Assembly (NCBI GenBank): GCA_017644185.1 | Contig: JAEPMA010000015.1 | Location: 1,758-65,757 of the forward strand | Length of the DNA stretch: 64,000 nt | Direction: 5' to 3' | Source of the DNA: Rhodospirillales bacterium | GTDB lineage: Bacteria; Pseudomonadota; Alphaproteobacteria; Rhodospirillales; Casp-alpha2 | In this document: one piece after another, positions 10,775 through 19,673 of the stretch | How positions within the stretch are numbered: the first letter of the stretch is position 1 | How the letters are laid out: the number at the start of each line of letters is the position of its first letter | Translations under genes and position numbers: made by a program | The notes under the pieces: generated by a model | Databases searched by the model: none | Told to the model about the DNA's origin: nothing | What the model saw: the letters and a program-made list of their open reading frames with translations, nothing else

Positions 10775-12535
10775 TCAGACGAGGACCATGCCCTCTTCCG
10801 ACACCGGCTTTGCGGCCTTGTCGTCGGGGCCCAGAAGCATTTCGTTGTGCGCCGCGCCCGACGGAATCATCGGGAAACAGTTTTCCGTCGGATCGATCTG
10901 TACGTCGGCGATGACCGGGCCGTCGATTTCGATCATCTCTTTGAGAATATCGTCAACCTCGCCGGGCTTGGTCGTGCGCAGCCCCGTCATACCGAACGTG
11001 TCGGCCAGTTTCACGAAGTCGGGCAGGCTCTCCATATAACTCTCGGAATAACGGCTGCCGTGCAGCAATTCTTGCCACTGGCGCACCATACCCATATAGA
11101 AGTTGTTGAGGATCAGGCACTTAACGGGAAGCCGGTACTGCGCGATCGTCGACAATTCCTGCATATTCATCAGGAAAGACGCCTCGCCCGAGATATCGAC
11201 GACCAGGCTATCCGGGTGCGCGATCTGCACGCCCATGGCGGCGGGCAGGCCGTAGCCCATGGTGCCGAGACCGCCCGACGTCATCCAGCGGTTCGGCTCC
11301 TCGAAGCCGAGGTATTGCGCCGCCCACATCTGGTGCTGGCCGACCTCGGTGGTGATGTACGAGTCCTTGCCCTTGATCAGTTCGCCCAGGCGCTGCAATA
11401 CGAACTGCGGCTTGATGATCTCGCCGGACTGATCGAACTTGAGGCTGTCGACGGCGCGCCAATCGGCGATCTGGGCCCACCATTTATCCAATGCCTTGGT
11501 GTCCGGTTTAAATTTCTTGTCCTTCCACACCTTCATCATGTCTTTCAGGACATGCGCGACGTCGCCGACGATCGGGATATCGACCTTCACGTTCTTGTTG
11601 ATGGACGACGGGTCGATGTCGATATGGATTTTCTTGGCGCCCGGCGCGAAGGCATCCAGACGTCCTGTGATACGGTCGTCGAAACGCGCGCCGACACACA
11701 CCATCACGTCGCAACCATGCATCGTCATGTTGGCTTCGTACGTCCCGTGCATCCCCAGCATGCCCAGGAACTGCTTGTCGGAGGCCGGATACGCGCCCAA
11801 ACCCATAAGGGTCAGCGTGCAGGGATAACCCGTTGCGCGCACGAATTCGGTCAACAGCTTGGAGGCTTCGGGACCCGAGTTGATGACGCCCCCACCACAG
11901 TAGAACACAGGTTTCTTCGCACCCGCGATCAACTTGACCGCTTCTTCGATCCGGTCGGCATCCGGCTTCAGGCGCGGCTGATATTTCTTGAGCTCGATTT
12001 CTTCTTTGGGGGTGTAGTTCTCAAGCGCCATGCAGACGTCCTTCGGCAGGTCGATGACGACCGGGCCGGGACGGCCGGAGCGCGCTACGTGGAACGCCTC
12101 GTGCATGACCTTGGAGAGGTCCTTCACGTCCTTCACGAGATAATTGTGTTTGGTGCACGGGCGCGTGATCCCCGTGGTGTCGCATTCCTGGAACGCGTCG
12201 TTACCGATCAGGTGCGTCGGCACCTGGCCGGTCAGGCAGACGATCGGAATGCTGTCCATCAGCGCGTCGGTCAGCCCGGTCACCGCGTTGGTCGCGCCCG
12301 GCCCCGACGTCACCAGAACCACGCCCACCTTACCGGTCGAGCGGGCATAGCCCTCCGCCGCGTGCACCGCGCCGCCTTCCTGGCGGACGAGGACGTGGCG
12401 GATCTGGTTCTGGTTGAAGATCGCATCGTAGATCGGCAGGACGGCGCCCCCCGGATAGCCGAATACGACTTCGACGCCCTGATCGGCCAGTGCCTTCAGG
12501 ATGATCTCAGCGCCAGATATTTTCGTCGTACTCAT
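10775..12535 (-). CDS. ilvB: Acetolactate synthase large (catalytic) subunit
   Basis: TPP- and FAD-dependent enzyme that condenses pyruvate with pyruvate or 2-oxobutyrate, opening the valine/isoleucine pathway. It has an N-terminal TPP pyrimidine-binding domain (GYPGGAVLPIYDA with the downstream catalytic Glu segment), a central FAD domain, and a C-terminal TPP/Mg domain with the GDASF-like motif here reading GEASFLMN. I chose the ATG at 12535 (586 residues) because an AAGGA site precedes it. An in-frame extension to 12604 would read through the leader hairpin and adds unconserved sequence. Confidence 0.97.
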   Translation of the reverse strand: MSTTKISGAEIILKALADQGVEVVFGYPGGAVLPIYDAIFNQNQIRHVLVRQEGGAVHAAEGYARSTGKVGVVLVTSGPGATNAVTGLTDALMDSIPIVCLTGQVPTHLIGNDAFQECDTTGITRPCTKHNYLVKDVKDLSKVMHEAFHVARSGRPGPVVIDLPKDVCMALENYTPKEEIELKKYQPRLKPDADRIEEAVKLIAGAKKPVFYCGGGVINSGPEASKLLTEFVRATGYPCTLTLMGLGAYPASDKQFLGMLGMHGTYEANMTMHGCDVMVCVGARFDDRITGRLDAFAPGAKKIHIDIDPSSINKNVKVDIPIVGDVAHVLKDMMKVWKDKKFKPDTKALDKWWAQIADWRAVDSLKFDQSGEIIKPQFVLQRLGELIKGKDSYITTEVGQHQMWAAQYLGFEEPNRWMTSGGLGTMGYGLPAAMGVQIAHPDSLVVDISGEASFLMNMQELSTIAQYRLPVKCLILNNFYMGMVRQWQELLHGSRYSESYMESLPDFVKLADTFGMTGLRTTKPGEVDDILKEMIEIDGPVIADVQIDPTENCFPMIPSGAAHNEMLLGPDDKAAKPVSEEGMVLV

Positions 12536-12571
12536 CAGTCCGTTCCTTGTGCGATACAGCAAACAATAATT

Positions 12572-12601
12572 GACGGTCGGCAACCGCGGCCCCCGACCGT
12601 C
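12572..12601 (-). promoter_or_regulatory. Hairpin in the ilvB leader
   Basis: On the minus strand GACGGTCGG and CCGACCGTC enclose a 12-nt loop 36 bp upstream of the ilvB start. No T tract follows, and no leader peptide with a run of Ile/Val/Leu codons was found, so it is not a classical attenuator. It could be a transcript-stability or translational structure. Confidence 0.4.
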
Positions 12602-12654
12602 CAAAACCGTGTCATAGAGCCCCCACCCAGCGGGAGCGGCGGCAACCTAGATCG

Positions 12655-13605
12655 TCATGCCCGGGTGGTCAACAAAAACTTGCGAATAAATGAAAAGATT
12701 TTTTCCACATCTCTTTCCGAAAATTTCTCATCAACAATCAAATCCGTACGAATCTGACGCCTAAACCAGGTCATCTGCCGCTTGGCGAGCTGCCGCGATG
12801 CCGTTTTCGCCTTGGAAACTGCGGTTTCCAGATCCATCTCCCCATCCAGGTGCCTGAGAAGTTCGGCAACGCCCACCGCGCGCATCGCCGGCAGATCGGG
12901 TGCCAAGCCTAACATTTTGAATTCCCTAGCCTCGTCGAGGGCGCCCCGTTCCATCATCCGATCGAAGCGCGCGTCGATGGCGGCGTACATCTCATCGCGT
13001 GGCGGCATCAGTAAAACCGTAAGATAATCAGCGGGATAGCCTGGTTGATCGGGCTGTTCGGCCTGCCAGTCGGTGAGCGTGCGGCCGGTTGCGGCGAAGA
13101 CCGCGGCGGCACGGATCAGACGCTGACGGTCGGTGGGAGGGAGTTTATCGGCGGCGGCGGGGTCGACGGCACGAAGCTCGGCGAGGAACTTCTCGCCGCC
13201 GATCTGATCATAGTGCGCACTCACCCCATCCACGATTTCACTATTGATTTCAGGGACTTCCGCCAAGCCATCCGTCAACGCCTTGAGATATAACCCAGTC
13301 CCGCCGGCGATGACGGGGACCTTTCCCCTTTGATGGATGTCACGCATCACCGCCGCCGCCATTTCCAGCCATTTTCCGGCCGAGCAACGCTCGGACGCGG
13401 ATAGGCACCCGAACAGATGGTGCGGCACACCGCCCATTTCCGCGTCCGTCGGGCGCGCGGTCAGGATGCGTAAATCTGCATAAACCTGCATGGAGTCCGC
13501 ATTCACCACCTCCCCATTAATCAATTCAGCCGCTTTTTGCGCCAATTCGGTTTTTCCGCTCGCGGTCGGTCCGGCGATGATGACAACCGGCGATAAATCG
13601 TCCAA
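12655..13605 (-). CDS. miaA: tRNA dimethylallyltransferase
   Basis: Transfers a dimethylallyl group to N6 of A37 in tRNAs that read UNN codons. The 316-residue protein starts with the P-loop GPTASGKTEL and has the family segments NADSMQVYADLRILTARP and AGGTGLYLKAL, with a basic C-terminal tail. It lies 119 bp upstream of ilvB on the same strand and diverges from serB with only a 39-bp gap between start codons, so the two promoters must overlap or be very compact. Confidence 0.97.
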   Translation of the reverse strand: MDDLSPVVIIAGPTASGKTELAQKAAELINGEVVNADSMQVYADLRILTARPTDAEMGGVPHHLFGCLSASERCSAGKWLEMAAAVMRDIHQRGKVPVIAGGTGLYLKALTDGLAEVPEINSEIVDGVSAHYDQIGGEKFLAELRAVDPAAADKLPPTDRQRLIRAAAVFAATGRTLTDWQAEQPDQPGYPADYLTVLLMPPRDEMYAAIDARFDRMMERGALDEAREFKMLGLAPDLPAMRAVGVAELLRHLDGEMDLETAVSKAKTASRQLAKRQMTWFRRQIRTDLIVDEKFSERDVEKIFSFIRKFLLTTRA

Positions 13606-13644
13606 TTTGTGCCCCCGATAAAAACAAGACTAACCGGAGCCCCC

Positions 13645-14538
13645 ATGCAATCCGTCCTGACTTTGATCGCACCCGAGGCGGCCCCGCTCTCGGCGCACAT
13701 TGTTGGCGAAGTTCGCGCCGCCCTCAACACCCTGGGTGCGGAAACCGCGCAACCGGTCTGGTTGTGCGACACTATTGCCGCCGATATCGCGTTCGAATTG
13801 GTTGCCGACGATCAGGCCGAGGCGGCGGCCCGCGCCGTCACCGGCGATGCCCCCGTCGACGTGATCGCACAGGACGCTTCGATGAGGCGGAAATCCCTTT
13901 TACTCGCCGACATGGACAGCACCATCGTCACGACCGAGACCCTCGACGATCTGGCAGCACACATCGGCATCAAGGATGAGATCGCCGCCATCACGGCCCG
14001 CGCCATGAACGGGGAACTGGATTTCAAGGAAGCGTTGCGAGAACGCGTCGGACGGCTCGCGGGCTTGTCCACGGACGCCTTGGCGAGCGCCTATGACGAG
14101 GTCGAACTTTCGAAGGGCGCCGAGATACTCGTCCGCACGATGGCGAAGAACGGCGCACACTGCGTCCTGATCTCGGGCGGGTTCAGATACTTCACGTCGC
14201 GCATCCGCGAACGCTGCGGCTTTCACGAGGATCTCTCGAACGACTTCGTGATCGAGAACGACAAACTGACGGGACAGGTCACCGAGCCGATCCTGGACAA
14301 GGATGTGAAGCTGGAAACCCTGATCAAGCGCGCCACCGAACACGGTCTCGCGCTCGCCGAGACGCTGTCGGTCGGCGACGGCGCCAACGACTTGCCGATG
14401 CTGAAGGCGGCGGGCCTGGGTGTCGCGTACCGGGGCAAACCATCGGTCCGCGCCGAAGCCCCCGCGCGGCTCGATCACGCCGACCTGACGGGAATTCTGT
14501 ATGCGCAGGGGTACCGGGTGGAAGAGTTCGTGCGTTAA
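13645..14538 (+). CDS. serB: Phosphoserine phosphatase
   Basis: Last step of serine synthesis, hydrolysing O-phospho-L-serine. It is 297 residues with an N-terminal ACT-like region (about 1-75) and a HAD hydrolase domain: motif I LLADMDST with the nucleophilic Asp, motif II Ser in LISGGFRYF, and motif IV GDGANDLPML. The ATG at 13645 is preferred because CCGGAG stands just ahead of it; a start at 13609 would leave almost no room for a promoter from the divergent miaA gene. A palindromic repeat follows the stop. Confidence 0.96.
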   Translation: MQSVLTLIAPEAAPLSAHIVGEVRAALNTLGAETAQPVWLCDTIAADIAFELVADDQAEAAARAVTGDAPVDVIAQDASMRRKSLLLADMDSTIVTTETLDDLAAHIGIKDEIAAITARAMNGELDFKEALRERVGRLAGLSTDALASAYDEVELSKGAEILVRTMAKNGAHCVLISGGFRYFTSRIRERCGFHEDLSNDFVIENDKLTGQVTEPILDKDVKLETLIKRATEHGLALAETLSVGDGANDLPMLKAAGLGVAYRGKPSVRAEAPARLDHADLTGILYAQGYRVEEFVR

Positions 14539-14551
14539 CGCCGACAAAGCG

Positions 14552-14640
14552 CGTCACCCTGAACTCGATTCAGGGTCCATGCATTTCTTAATTGCGACCG
14601 TGCCGGTACCTATGGGTCCTGAATCAAGTTCAGGACGACG
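14552..14640. repeat. Palindromic repeat, family C (CACCCTGAA/TTCAGGGT)
   Basis: The element starts CGTCACCCTGAACTCGATTC and ends with GTTCAGGACGACG, each side being its own small hairpin and the two sides being inverted copies. The left hairpin recurs exactly at 26600. It could also act as a terminator for serB. Confidence 0.7.
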
Positions 14641-14754
14641 AGAAAGGTAACTTGTTTCCCGGACGGGCCGCAGGGCCGATCCGGGACCCATGGCATGGTC
14701 AGGAACAAACCCCGGAATGGGTCCCGGCTCAAGGCCGGGAAAAACTAACTAATG

Positions 14755-14861
14755 CCCCCTCACCCTGTCCCTCTCCCCAGGGAGAGGGAACGCAGGCCCA
14801 ACCACCCCTCTCCCCAGGGAGAGGGAGGGGCCCGTGAACAAAGTGAACGGGAGGGTGAGGG
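14755..14861. repeat. Dispersed palindromic repeat, family A (copy 2)
   Basis: It opens CCCCCTCACCCTG and closes GAGGGTGAGGG, with two copies of the inner hairpin CCCTCTCCCCAGGGAGAGGG at about 14768 and 14807. It ends three bases before the stop of the minus-strand protease gene. The whole 14539-14863 gap is repeat material and contains no gene. Confidence 0.75.
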
Positions 14862-14863
14862 TC

Positions 14864-16369
14864 TTACCCCTTATCGATACGGATCGCGACGAAGCGGAGA
14901 CCCTGTGCGCTTTCGACACGCAACAGGACGGACTTGCGGCCCTGCGCCTTCGCCTCATCAACCTTGCGGGTCACGTCTTCCGGACCGGTCACGTCGGACT
15001 GGCTCACCTGGATGATGCGATCCCCTGGCTGCAGGCCTTTTTCAGCCGCGGGACCGGTCGCCTCGACCTCGGTCACCACGACGCCCTTGGCTTTCTCGTC
15101 GAGCTTGAAGCGCTCGCGCATGCCCGGGTCGAGCGCCGCGACCTTCAGACCCAACCCATCGACCGAATGCTCGCCCCCGCTGTCCTGCGGGGCAGCGGCC
15201 GCGACCTCGGTCGGGGGTTCTTTCAACGTGCCGACCGTCACCTTGACGGTCTTTTCCTCGCCCTCGCGCCAGACCGTCACGTCGACGGTGGTGTCAGGCT
15301 CGACGTCGGCGACGATACGCGGCAGGCGGCGCATCTCGGGTACATTGACGCCCCCGAATTCGAGGATCACGTCACCGGCCTTGATGTCGGAGCTGGCGGC
15401 GGGCCCGTCCTCGACAACGCTCGCGACCATGGCGCCGCGCGCCTCTTTCAGACCCAGGCTTTCGGCGATTTCGGGTGTGACCGACTGGATGTGGACACCC
15501 AGCCAACCGCGCCGCACCTCGCCGTTCTTGATCAGCTGGCGGATCACCGGGGTCGCGGTGGACGTGGGTACAGCGAAGCCGATACCGACACTGCCGCCCG
15601 TCGGCGAGAAGATCGCGGTATTAATACCGATCACCTCGCCATCCATGTTGAACATCGGACCGCCGGAGTTTCCCCGGTTGATCGAGGCGTCGGTCTGCAA
15701 ATAATCGTCGTAGGGACCGGAATTGATGTCGCGGCCGCGCGCCGAGATAATCCCGGCCGTCACCGTTCCGCCCAACCCGAACGGGTTGCCGATGGCGATC
15801 ACCCAGTCGCCGACGTCGATCTTGTCGGAATCACCCAGGTCCGCAACCGGCAGATCACCGTCGAACTGAACCTTCAAGACCGCGATATCAGTTTTCGGAT
15901 CGCGCCCGATCAGTTCCGCCTTGAGACGCGTATCGTCATGCAGAATGACCGAGATCTCGTCGGCGTCCTGAATGACGTGGTTGTTGGTGACGATGAAACC
16001 CTTGGCGTCGACAATGAAGCCCGACCCCAGAGAGGTCGCCTTGCGCGACCGGTTCTGGGGCTGATTGCGCTCAAAGAAGTCCTTGAAGAAGTCCTCGAAT
16101 GGCGAGCCCGGCGGCAATTGGGGAATGTCGAGACCGGGACGCCCATCGACCGTCTGGGTCGTCGAGATGTTGACGACCGTCGGCAAGAGCTTCTTGGCGA
16201 GGCCGGAGAAACTCTCAGGTGCCGAGCGCGCAAAAGCGCCCGTGGCCTGAAGGGCGATGGCCATGGCGGCGAGGACGGCCAGTACGCGGGCCACCCAGAT
16301 CGCGGTCTGGGATTGATCCTCGGCTTTGGCAATCGCGTGCTGACGGGCGCGGGCTCGGACTTGATTCAT
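14864..16369 (-). CDS. DegP/DegQ-type periplasmic serine endopeptidase
   Basis: HtrA-family protease and chaperone for misfolded envelope proteins. The 501-residue protein has an N-terminal membrane or signal segment (residues 24-46), a trypsin-like domain with the triad His131 (TNNHV), Asp161 (KTDIAV) and Ser235 (GNSGG), then two PDZ domains (about 285-380 and 410-495). The long basic stretch before the hydrophobic segment (RARARQ...) suggests it may stay membrane-anchored. It is not in an operon; it diverges from the rhodanese gene across 266 bp. Confidence 0.94.
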   Translation of the reverse strand: MNQVRARARQHAIAKAEDQSQTAIWVARVLAVLAAMAIALQATGAFARSAPESFSGLAKKLLPTVVNISTTQTVDGRPGLDIPQLPPGSPFEDFFKDFFERNQPQNRSRKATSLGSGFIVDAKGFIVTNNHVIQDADEISVILHDDTRLKAELIGRDPKTDIAVLKVQFDGDLPVADLGDSDKIDVGDWVIAIGNPFGLGGTVTAGIISARGRDINSGPYDDYLQTDASINRGNSGGPMFNMDGEVIGINTAIFSPTGGSVGIGFAVPTSTATPVIRQLIKNGEVRRGWLGVHIQSVTPEIAESLGLKEARGAMVASVVEDGPAASSDIKAGDVILEFGGVNVPEMRRLPRIVADVEPDTTVDVTVWREGEEKTVKVTVGTLKEPPTEVAAAAPQDSGGEHSVDGLGLKVAALDPGMRERFKLDEKAKGVVVTEVEATGPAAEKGLQPGDRIIQVSQSDVTGPEDVTRKVDEAKAQGRKSVLLRVESAQGLRFVAIRIDKG

Positions 16370-16528
16370 CGTTCGAAATACCTCTGCTCAAATTTCGTCT
16401 CAGTAATGTGCACGGTGACGTGCCGGTCGTCCAGATACGGTAGAAATGTGTCCGCATCGTGGCCGTGTAAAGACCTACGGCAAAATCAGCCCACAGCCCG
16501 CTATACCGCCATAACCTCCCTACCATGC

Positions 16529-16569
16529 CGAAACGTTTCGATTTACACATTCAATCAATTGAATATGAT
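16529..16569 (+). promoter_or_regulatory. Promoter with two palindromes ahead of the exported rhodanese gene
   Basis: A -35-like TTTACA (16542-16547) and -10-like TATGAT (16564-16569) are 16 bp apart. CGAAACGTTTCG, a perfect 12-bp palindrome, lies at 16529-16540 just upstream. ATTCAAT-CA-ATTGAAT (16549-16564) fills the spacer. Both are placed where a repressor could act. The regulator is not identified. Confidence 0.55.
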
Positions 16570-16635
16570 TAACCGACAACAAACAACCTGGCCGGGCGAA
16601 CGAGTCCGGTCCCCATCACAAGGAGGAACACGAGA

Positions 16636-17241
16636 ATGAAAATGCTTTCGATGATCGTCGCGCTAACCGCTGTTTTAGCGACGGCGCACGTGTCACAGGC
16701 TGCCGAACTGGATGTAAAGATCAATGCGCGCATGCCCAGCGTGACGGTCCAGACCAAGAACGGCCCCGTCGAGATCATGCGCAACCAGGACACCGAAGCG
16801 ACCATCGCCCCGGCGTACGCGAAGACGTCACGCAAATGCCCGCCGTTCTGCATCCAGCCGATGCAAGTCGCGCCCGGCGTGACCACGGTCGGCGAGGTCG
16901 AGCTTCTTGAATTCGCCAAGGCGGGGGGCAAGCTGATCGACGGACGTACGATCGAATGGCACCTGGAAGGGACGATTCCCAGCGCAATCAATATGCCATA
17001 TACGCAAATGGCCGATCGGCTGGACGAAATCGGGTGCACCAAGGCTTCGGACGGCAAATGGGATTGCGCCAACGCAGAAAAGGTCCTGCTGTTTTGTAAC
17101 GGCCCGTGGTGCGGTCAATCGCCGATGGCAATCAAGGCCATGCTGCGCGAGGGATATCCGGCTGACAAAATTCTCTATTACCGTGGCGGCATGCAGGCAT
17201 GGCATACACTCGGCCTGACCGTTGTCGAAGGGGACATGTAA
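16636..17241 (+). CDS. Exported rhodanese-domain protein
   Basis: The 201-residue protein has a cleavable-looking signal peptide (residues 1-22, ending VSQAA). A linker region with a CPPFC pair (Cys68, Cys72) is followed by a rhodanese domain whose active loop reads FCNGPWCG with the nucleophilic Cys154. It is expected to carry or transfer sulfane sulfur in the periplasm. A strong AAGGAGG site precedes the ATG. It stands alone between a divergent protease and a convergent LysR gene; the substrate is unknown. Confidence 0.88.
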   Translation: MKMLSMIVALTAVLATAHVSQAAELDVKINARMPSVTVQTKNGPVEIMRNQDTEATIAPAYAKTSRKCPPFCIQPMQVAPGVTTVGEVELLEFAKAGGKLIDGRTIEWHLEGTIPSAINMPYTQMADRLDEIGCTKASDGKWDCANAEKVLLFCNGPWCGQSPMAIKAMLREGYPADKILYYRGGMQAWHTLGLTVVEGDM

Positions 17242-17265
17242 GGCGTCAGAAGCACGGGCGGAAAC

Positions 17266-18159
17266 TCACACCCCGCTTTCCGACAAAATCCAGTCGCAGA
17301 AGCGGCGCACCTTGGGCACGGTCTCGTCACGGGTCCGATAGCAGAGGAAGTGCAGTTCCCGCTCTATGCTGCGGAATCGGCCCCCGCCGAACCGCACCAG
17401 GCTGCCGGCGTTGAGTTCGGATTGGGCGAAGCGGACTGTCTCTAAAGCGAGGCCCACCCCCTGCACCGCGGCGGCGATCACCATCGAGCCGCGGTCGAAC
17501 GCCGGGCCGGTCTGACTCATCGTCATTTTCATCCCGTTGTGCTGAGCCCAGTCCGACCAGCGCACCGGGCTGAAGGTGGATTCGAGGCGGACCAGGTCCG
17601 CGAACCCCGCCTCGTCGACATCTTTATTCGCCGCCGCAAAATCGGGGGAACACAGCGCGGCGATTTCCTCGGTCCCGAGTGGGTGCGTCTTCACACCCGC
17701 GCCCTTTCGGATATTCCCATACGCGATCAGAACGTCGATCTCGTCCTCACGGTTGAGATCGAGCTGATCGGCGCTCGACGAAATCCGGATGTTGCAGTTG
17801 CGGTGCTCGGCCATGAAAGCCGGTAATCGAGGCGACAGCCATTTGGCGGCGAAGCTCGGCGTGCAGTGGACGGACAGATCCTGTTTTTGCGTCGGCGGGC
17901 TGAGTTCCGCACACACCGCGGCGATCTTCTCGAACGCCGGGGACAGGACGGCCAGCAACCGCTCTCCCTCCGGGGTCAGGATGACGGTTCGGCTGGTGCG
18001 CATGAACATGGCGCGGCCGAAATGCTCTTCCAGCGCGCGCACCTGATGGCTGATCGCCGACGGCGTCAGGTGCAGTTCTTCCGCCGCGCGGGCGAAGCTG
18101 CCCAGGCGCGCCGCCGCTTCGAACGCCCTCAACGCATGCATGCTGGGTGAGTGCTGCAA
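17266..18159 (-). CDS. LysR-family transcriptional regulator (GcvA-like)
   Basis: It is 297 residues, with an N-terminal winged HTH (about residues 7-65; FEAAARLGSFARAAEELHLT) and a periplasmic-binding-fold effector domain. The start is a TTG at 18159 with GGAGAG five bases ahead; an internal ATG six codons later lacks a ribosome site. It is divergent from a class II aldolase gene across 171 bp, the classic arrangement for a LysR protein that controls its neighbour. The effector is unknown. Confidence 0.92.
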   Translation of the reverse strand: MQHSPSMHALRAFEAAARLGSFARAAEELHLTPSAISHQVRALEEHFGRAMFMRTSRTVILTPEGERLLAVLSPAFEKIAAVCAELSPPTQKQDLSVHCTPSFAAKWLSPRLPAFMAEHRNCNIRISSSADQLDLNREDEIDVLIAYGNIRKGAGVKTHPLGTEEIAALCSPDFAAANKDVDEAGFADLVRLESTFSPVRWSDWAQHNGMKMTMSQTGPAFDRGSMVIAAAVQGVGLALETVRFAQSELNAGSLVRFGGGRFRSIERELHFLCYRTRDETVPKVRRFCDWILSESGV

Positions 18160-18217
18160 ATCATCTCTCCATGAATCTCATTCATCTATTGGTGAAAAAA
18201 CGTCGTTTGTCAAAAAT

Positions 18218-18236
18218 CATGGTCTCAACGACCATG
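18218..18236. promoter_or_regulatory. Inverted repeat CATGGTC-N5-GACCATG in the LysR/aldolase gap
   Basis: A perfect 7-bp inverted repeat with a 5-bp spacer lies roughly midway between the divergent starts, where a LysR dimer would be expected to bind. It is inferred to be an operator. Confidence 0.45.
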
Positions 18237-18330
18237 CGCCCGTCGAACCTTAGATTTCAGCGGTTCGAAACACATTCAACGCATGGCGGACCGACAGCGG
18301 GACGCCGGCAGAACGAGATCGAGGAACATC

Positions 18331-19191
18331 ATGCTAGACGATACCGTCAACGGCCCCATCAAAACCGGCAGCAGCGCGGACGCCGGCAAGCGCGAGCGGA
18401 TTTCCCTTTATCAACCTGAGCAGGAAGGTCTGATCTTCCCGGAAATCCCGGCATTCGAAACGTTCGAAGAGGAGCGCACGTATCGGAAGCAGCACCTGGT
18501 CGCGGCCTGCCGCGCCTTCGATCAGCACGGCTTCGATTACGGCTTCGCTGGTCACCTGACCGTCCGCGACCCGGAGCATCCGGAACTATACTGGACCAAC
18601 CCGATGTGCGTGCACTTTTCGCAGGTGAAGGTGTCGAACCTGATCCTCGCCGACCACAAGGGGCGTGTCGTCGAAGGCGATTACGCGATCAACCGCGCCG
18701 GGTTCGTGTTGCACGCCGCCGTGCACGAGGAGTATCCGGAAGTGATGGCGATGTGCCACGCCCACACGACCTATGGGACGGCGTGGTGCGCGACGGGCCG
18801 GCCGCTCGACATGATCAGCCAGGACGCCGCCGCGTTTTATAACAGCCATGCCGTGATCGGCGCATCCGCCGGCGCCGTCGCGGTCGAAGAAGAGAGCGGT
18901 CTTTCGGTCGCCAAACAGATCGGCCGCAACCGGGGGATACTGCACCAGAACCACGGCCTGCTGACCGCCAGCCAGCACAGTATCGACGACGCCGCGTTCT
19001 GGTTCATCGCGCTGGAGCGCGCTTGCCACCAGCAGCTGATGGTCGAAGCGACGGGGATCAAGCCGCAGTTGTTGTCCGACAAGACGGCCCAATACAGCCG
19101 CGAACACGTGGGTAGCGATTATATCGGCTGGCTGCACTTCCAGACGATCTACGATCACATCGCAAACACACAGCCCGATATGTTCGACTGA
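18331..19191 (+). CDS. Class II aldolase/adducin-family protein
   Basis: Zn-dependent aldolase fold, 286 residues, used in this family for sugar-phosphate or 2-keto acid cleavage or decarboxylation. The metal-binding CHAHTTYG motif lies about two thirds of the way along and a further conserved His is in the ILHQNHGLL stretch. The ATG at 18331 has GAGGA ahead of it. It resembles the enlarged class II aldolases related to adducin heads more than FucA. It is followed by a strong terminator and is probably controlled by the divergent LysR protein. The substrate cannot be read from sequence. Confidence 0.88.
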   Translation: MLDDTVNGPIKTGSSADAGKRERISLYQPEQEGLIFPEIPAFETFEEERTYRKQHLVAACRAFDQHGFDYGFAGHLTVRDPEHPELYWTNPMCVHFSQVKVSNLILADHKGRVVEGDYAINRAGFVLHAAVHEEYPEVMAMCHAHTTYGTAWCATGRPLDMISQDAAAFYNSHAVIGASAGAVAVEEESGLSVAKQIGRNRGILHQNHGLLTASQHSIDDAAFWFIALERACHQQLMVEATGIKPQLLSDKTAQYSREHVGSDYIGWLHFQTIYDHIANTQPDMFD

Positions 19192-19216
19192 CCGGATACG
19201 TCGATACCAAGATGTC

Positions 19217-19250
19217 AAAAGCCCCGCGTAAAAAACGCCGCGGGGCTTTT
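19217..19250 (+). terminator. Rho-independent terminator after the aldolase gene
   Basis: GCCCCGCG and CGCGGGGC form an 8-bp GC stem with flanking A and T runs (AAAA...TTTT), 26 bp past the stop. Confidence 0.85.
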
Positions 19251-19368
19251 CCGTATGCACCCCATTGATGATCGCCCGAACGGACTCCACATCATAAAGG
19301 AACGTGCCCAAAGGAACGACGCGGCTTTCATATGCCGCCCTTCACCGTAACCAAAGGAGCACCTCGCG

Positions 19369-19662
19369 ATGAATTTATGGATAATCGAACCCATTGCCGA
19401 CAGCGACGACCCACGCTGGCTCGACCATCACATGTGGCGTGAGGTCGTGGTCCGCGCCGAGACGGTGGGCGATGCCCTCAACCTCGCCCGCATCATGGAT
19501 GAGATGAAGATGACGGACGTCGCGACCGTGGGGAATGAGTCCCAAGCCCTGACGAGCGGCCTCGGCGATGAGAAGCTCTATCGCATCAAGCCGCTCAACG
19601 AAAAGGACGACGAGCGCGGGTTCTCAACAGACGGCGAAGCCCGGGTCCTCGCCGCCGCCTAG
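19369..19662 (+). CDS. Hypothetical protein, 97 residues
   Basis: Small soluble protein of unknown function. An AAGGAG site eight bases before the ATG and normal codon use support it as real. It is acidic, has no membrane segment and no recognisable motif; the N-terminal half (MNLWIIEPIADSDDPRW) looks like a short beta-alpha domain. It stands alone, convergent with the small membrane-protein gene on the other strand. Confidence 0.65.
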   Translation: MNLWIIEPIADSDDPRWLDHHMWREVVVRAETVGDALNLARIMDEMKMTDVATVGNESQALTSGLGDEKLYRIKPLNEKDDERGFSTDGEARVLAAA

Positions 19663-19673
19663 GCTTTTCAGGG

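Noticed and set aside
10751-12757. Long plus-strand frame of about 670 codons opposite ilvB
   Set aside because: It is antisense to ilvB, which has all catalytic motifs; the antisense product has low complexity and no domain.
14834-16639. Long plus-strand frame of about 600 codons opposite the DegP-type protease
   Set aside because: It is antisense to a clear HtrA protease with an intact catalytic triad.
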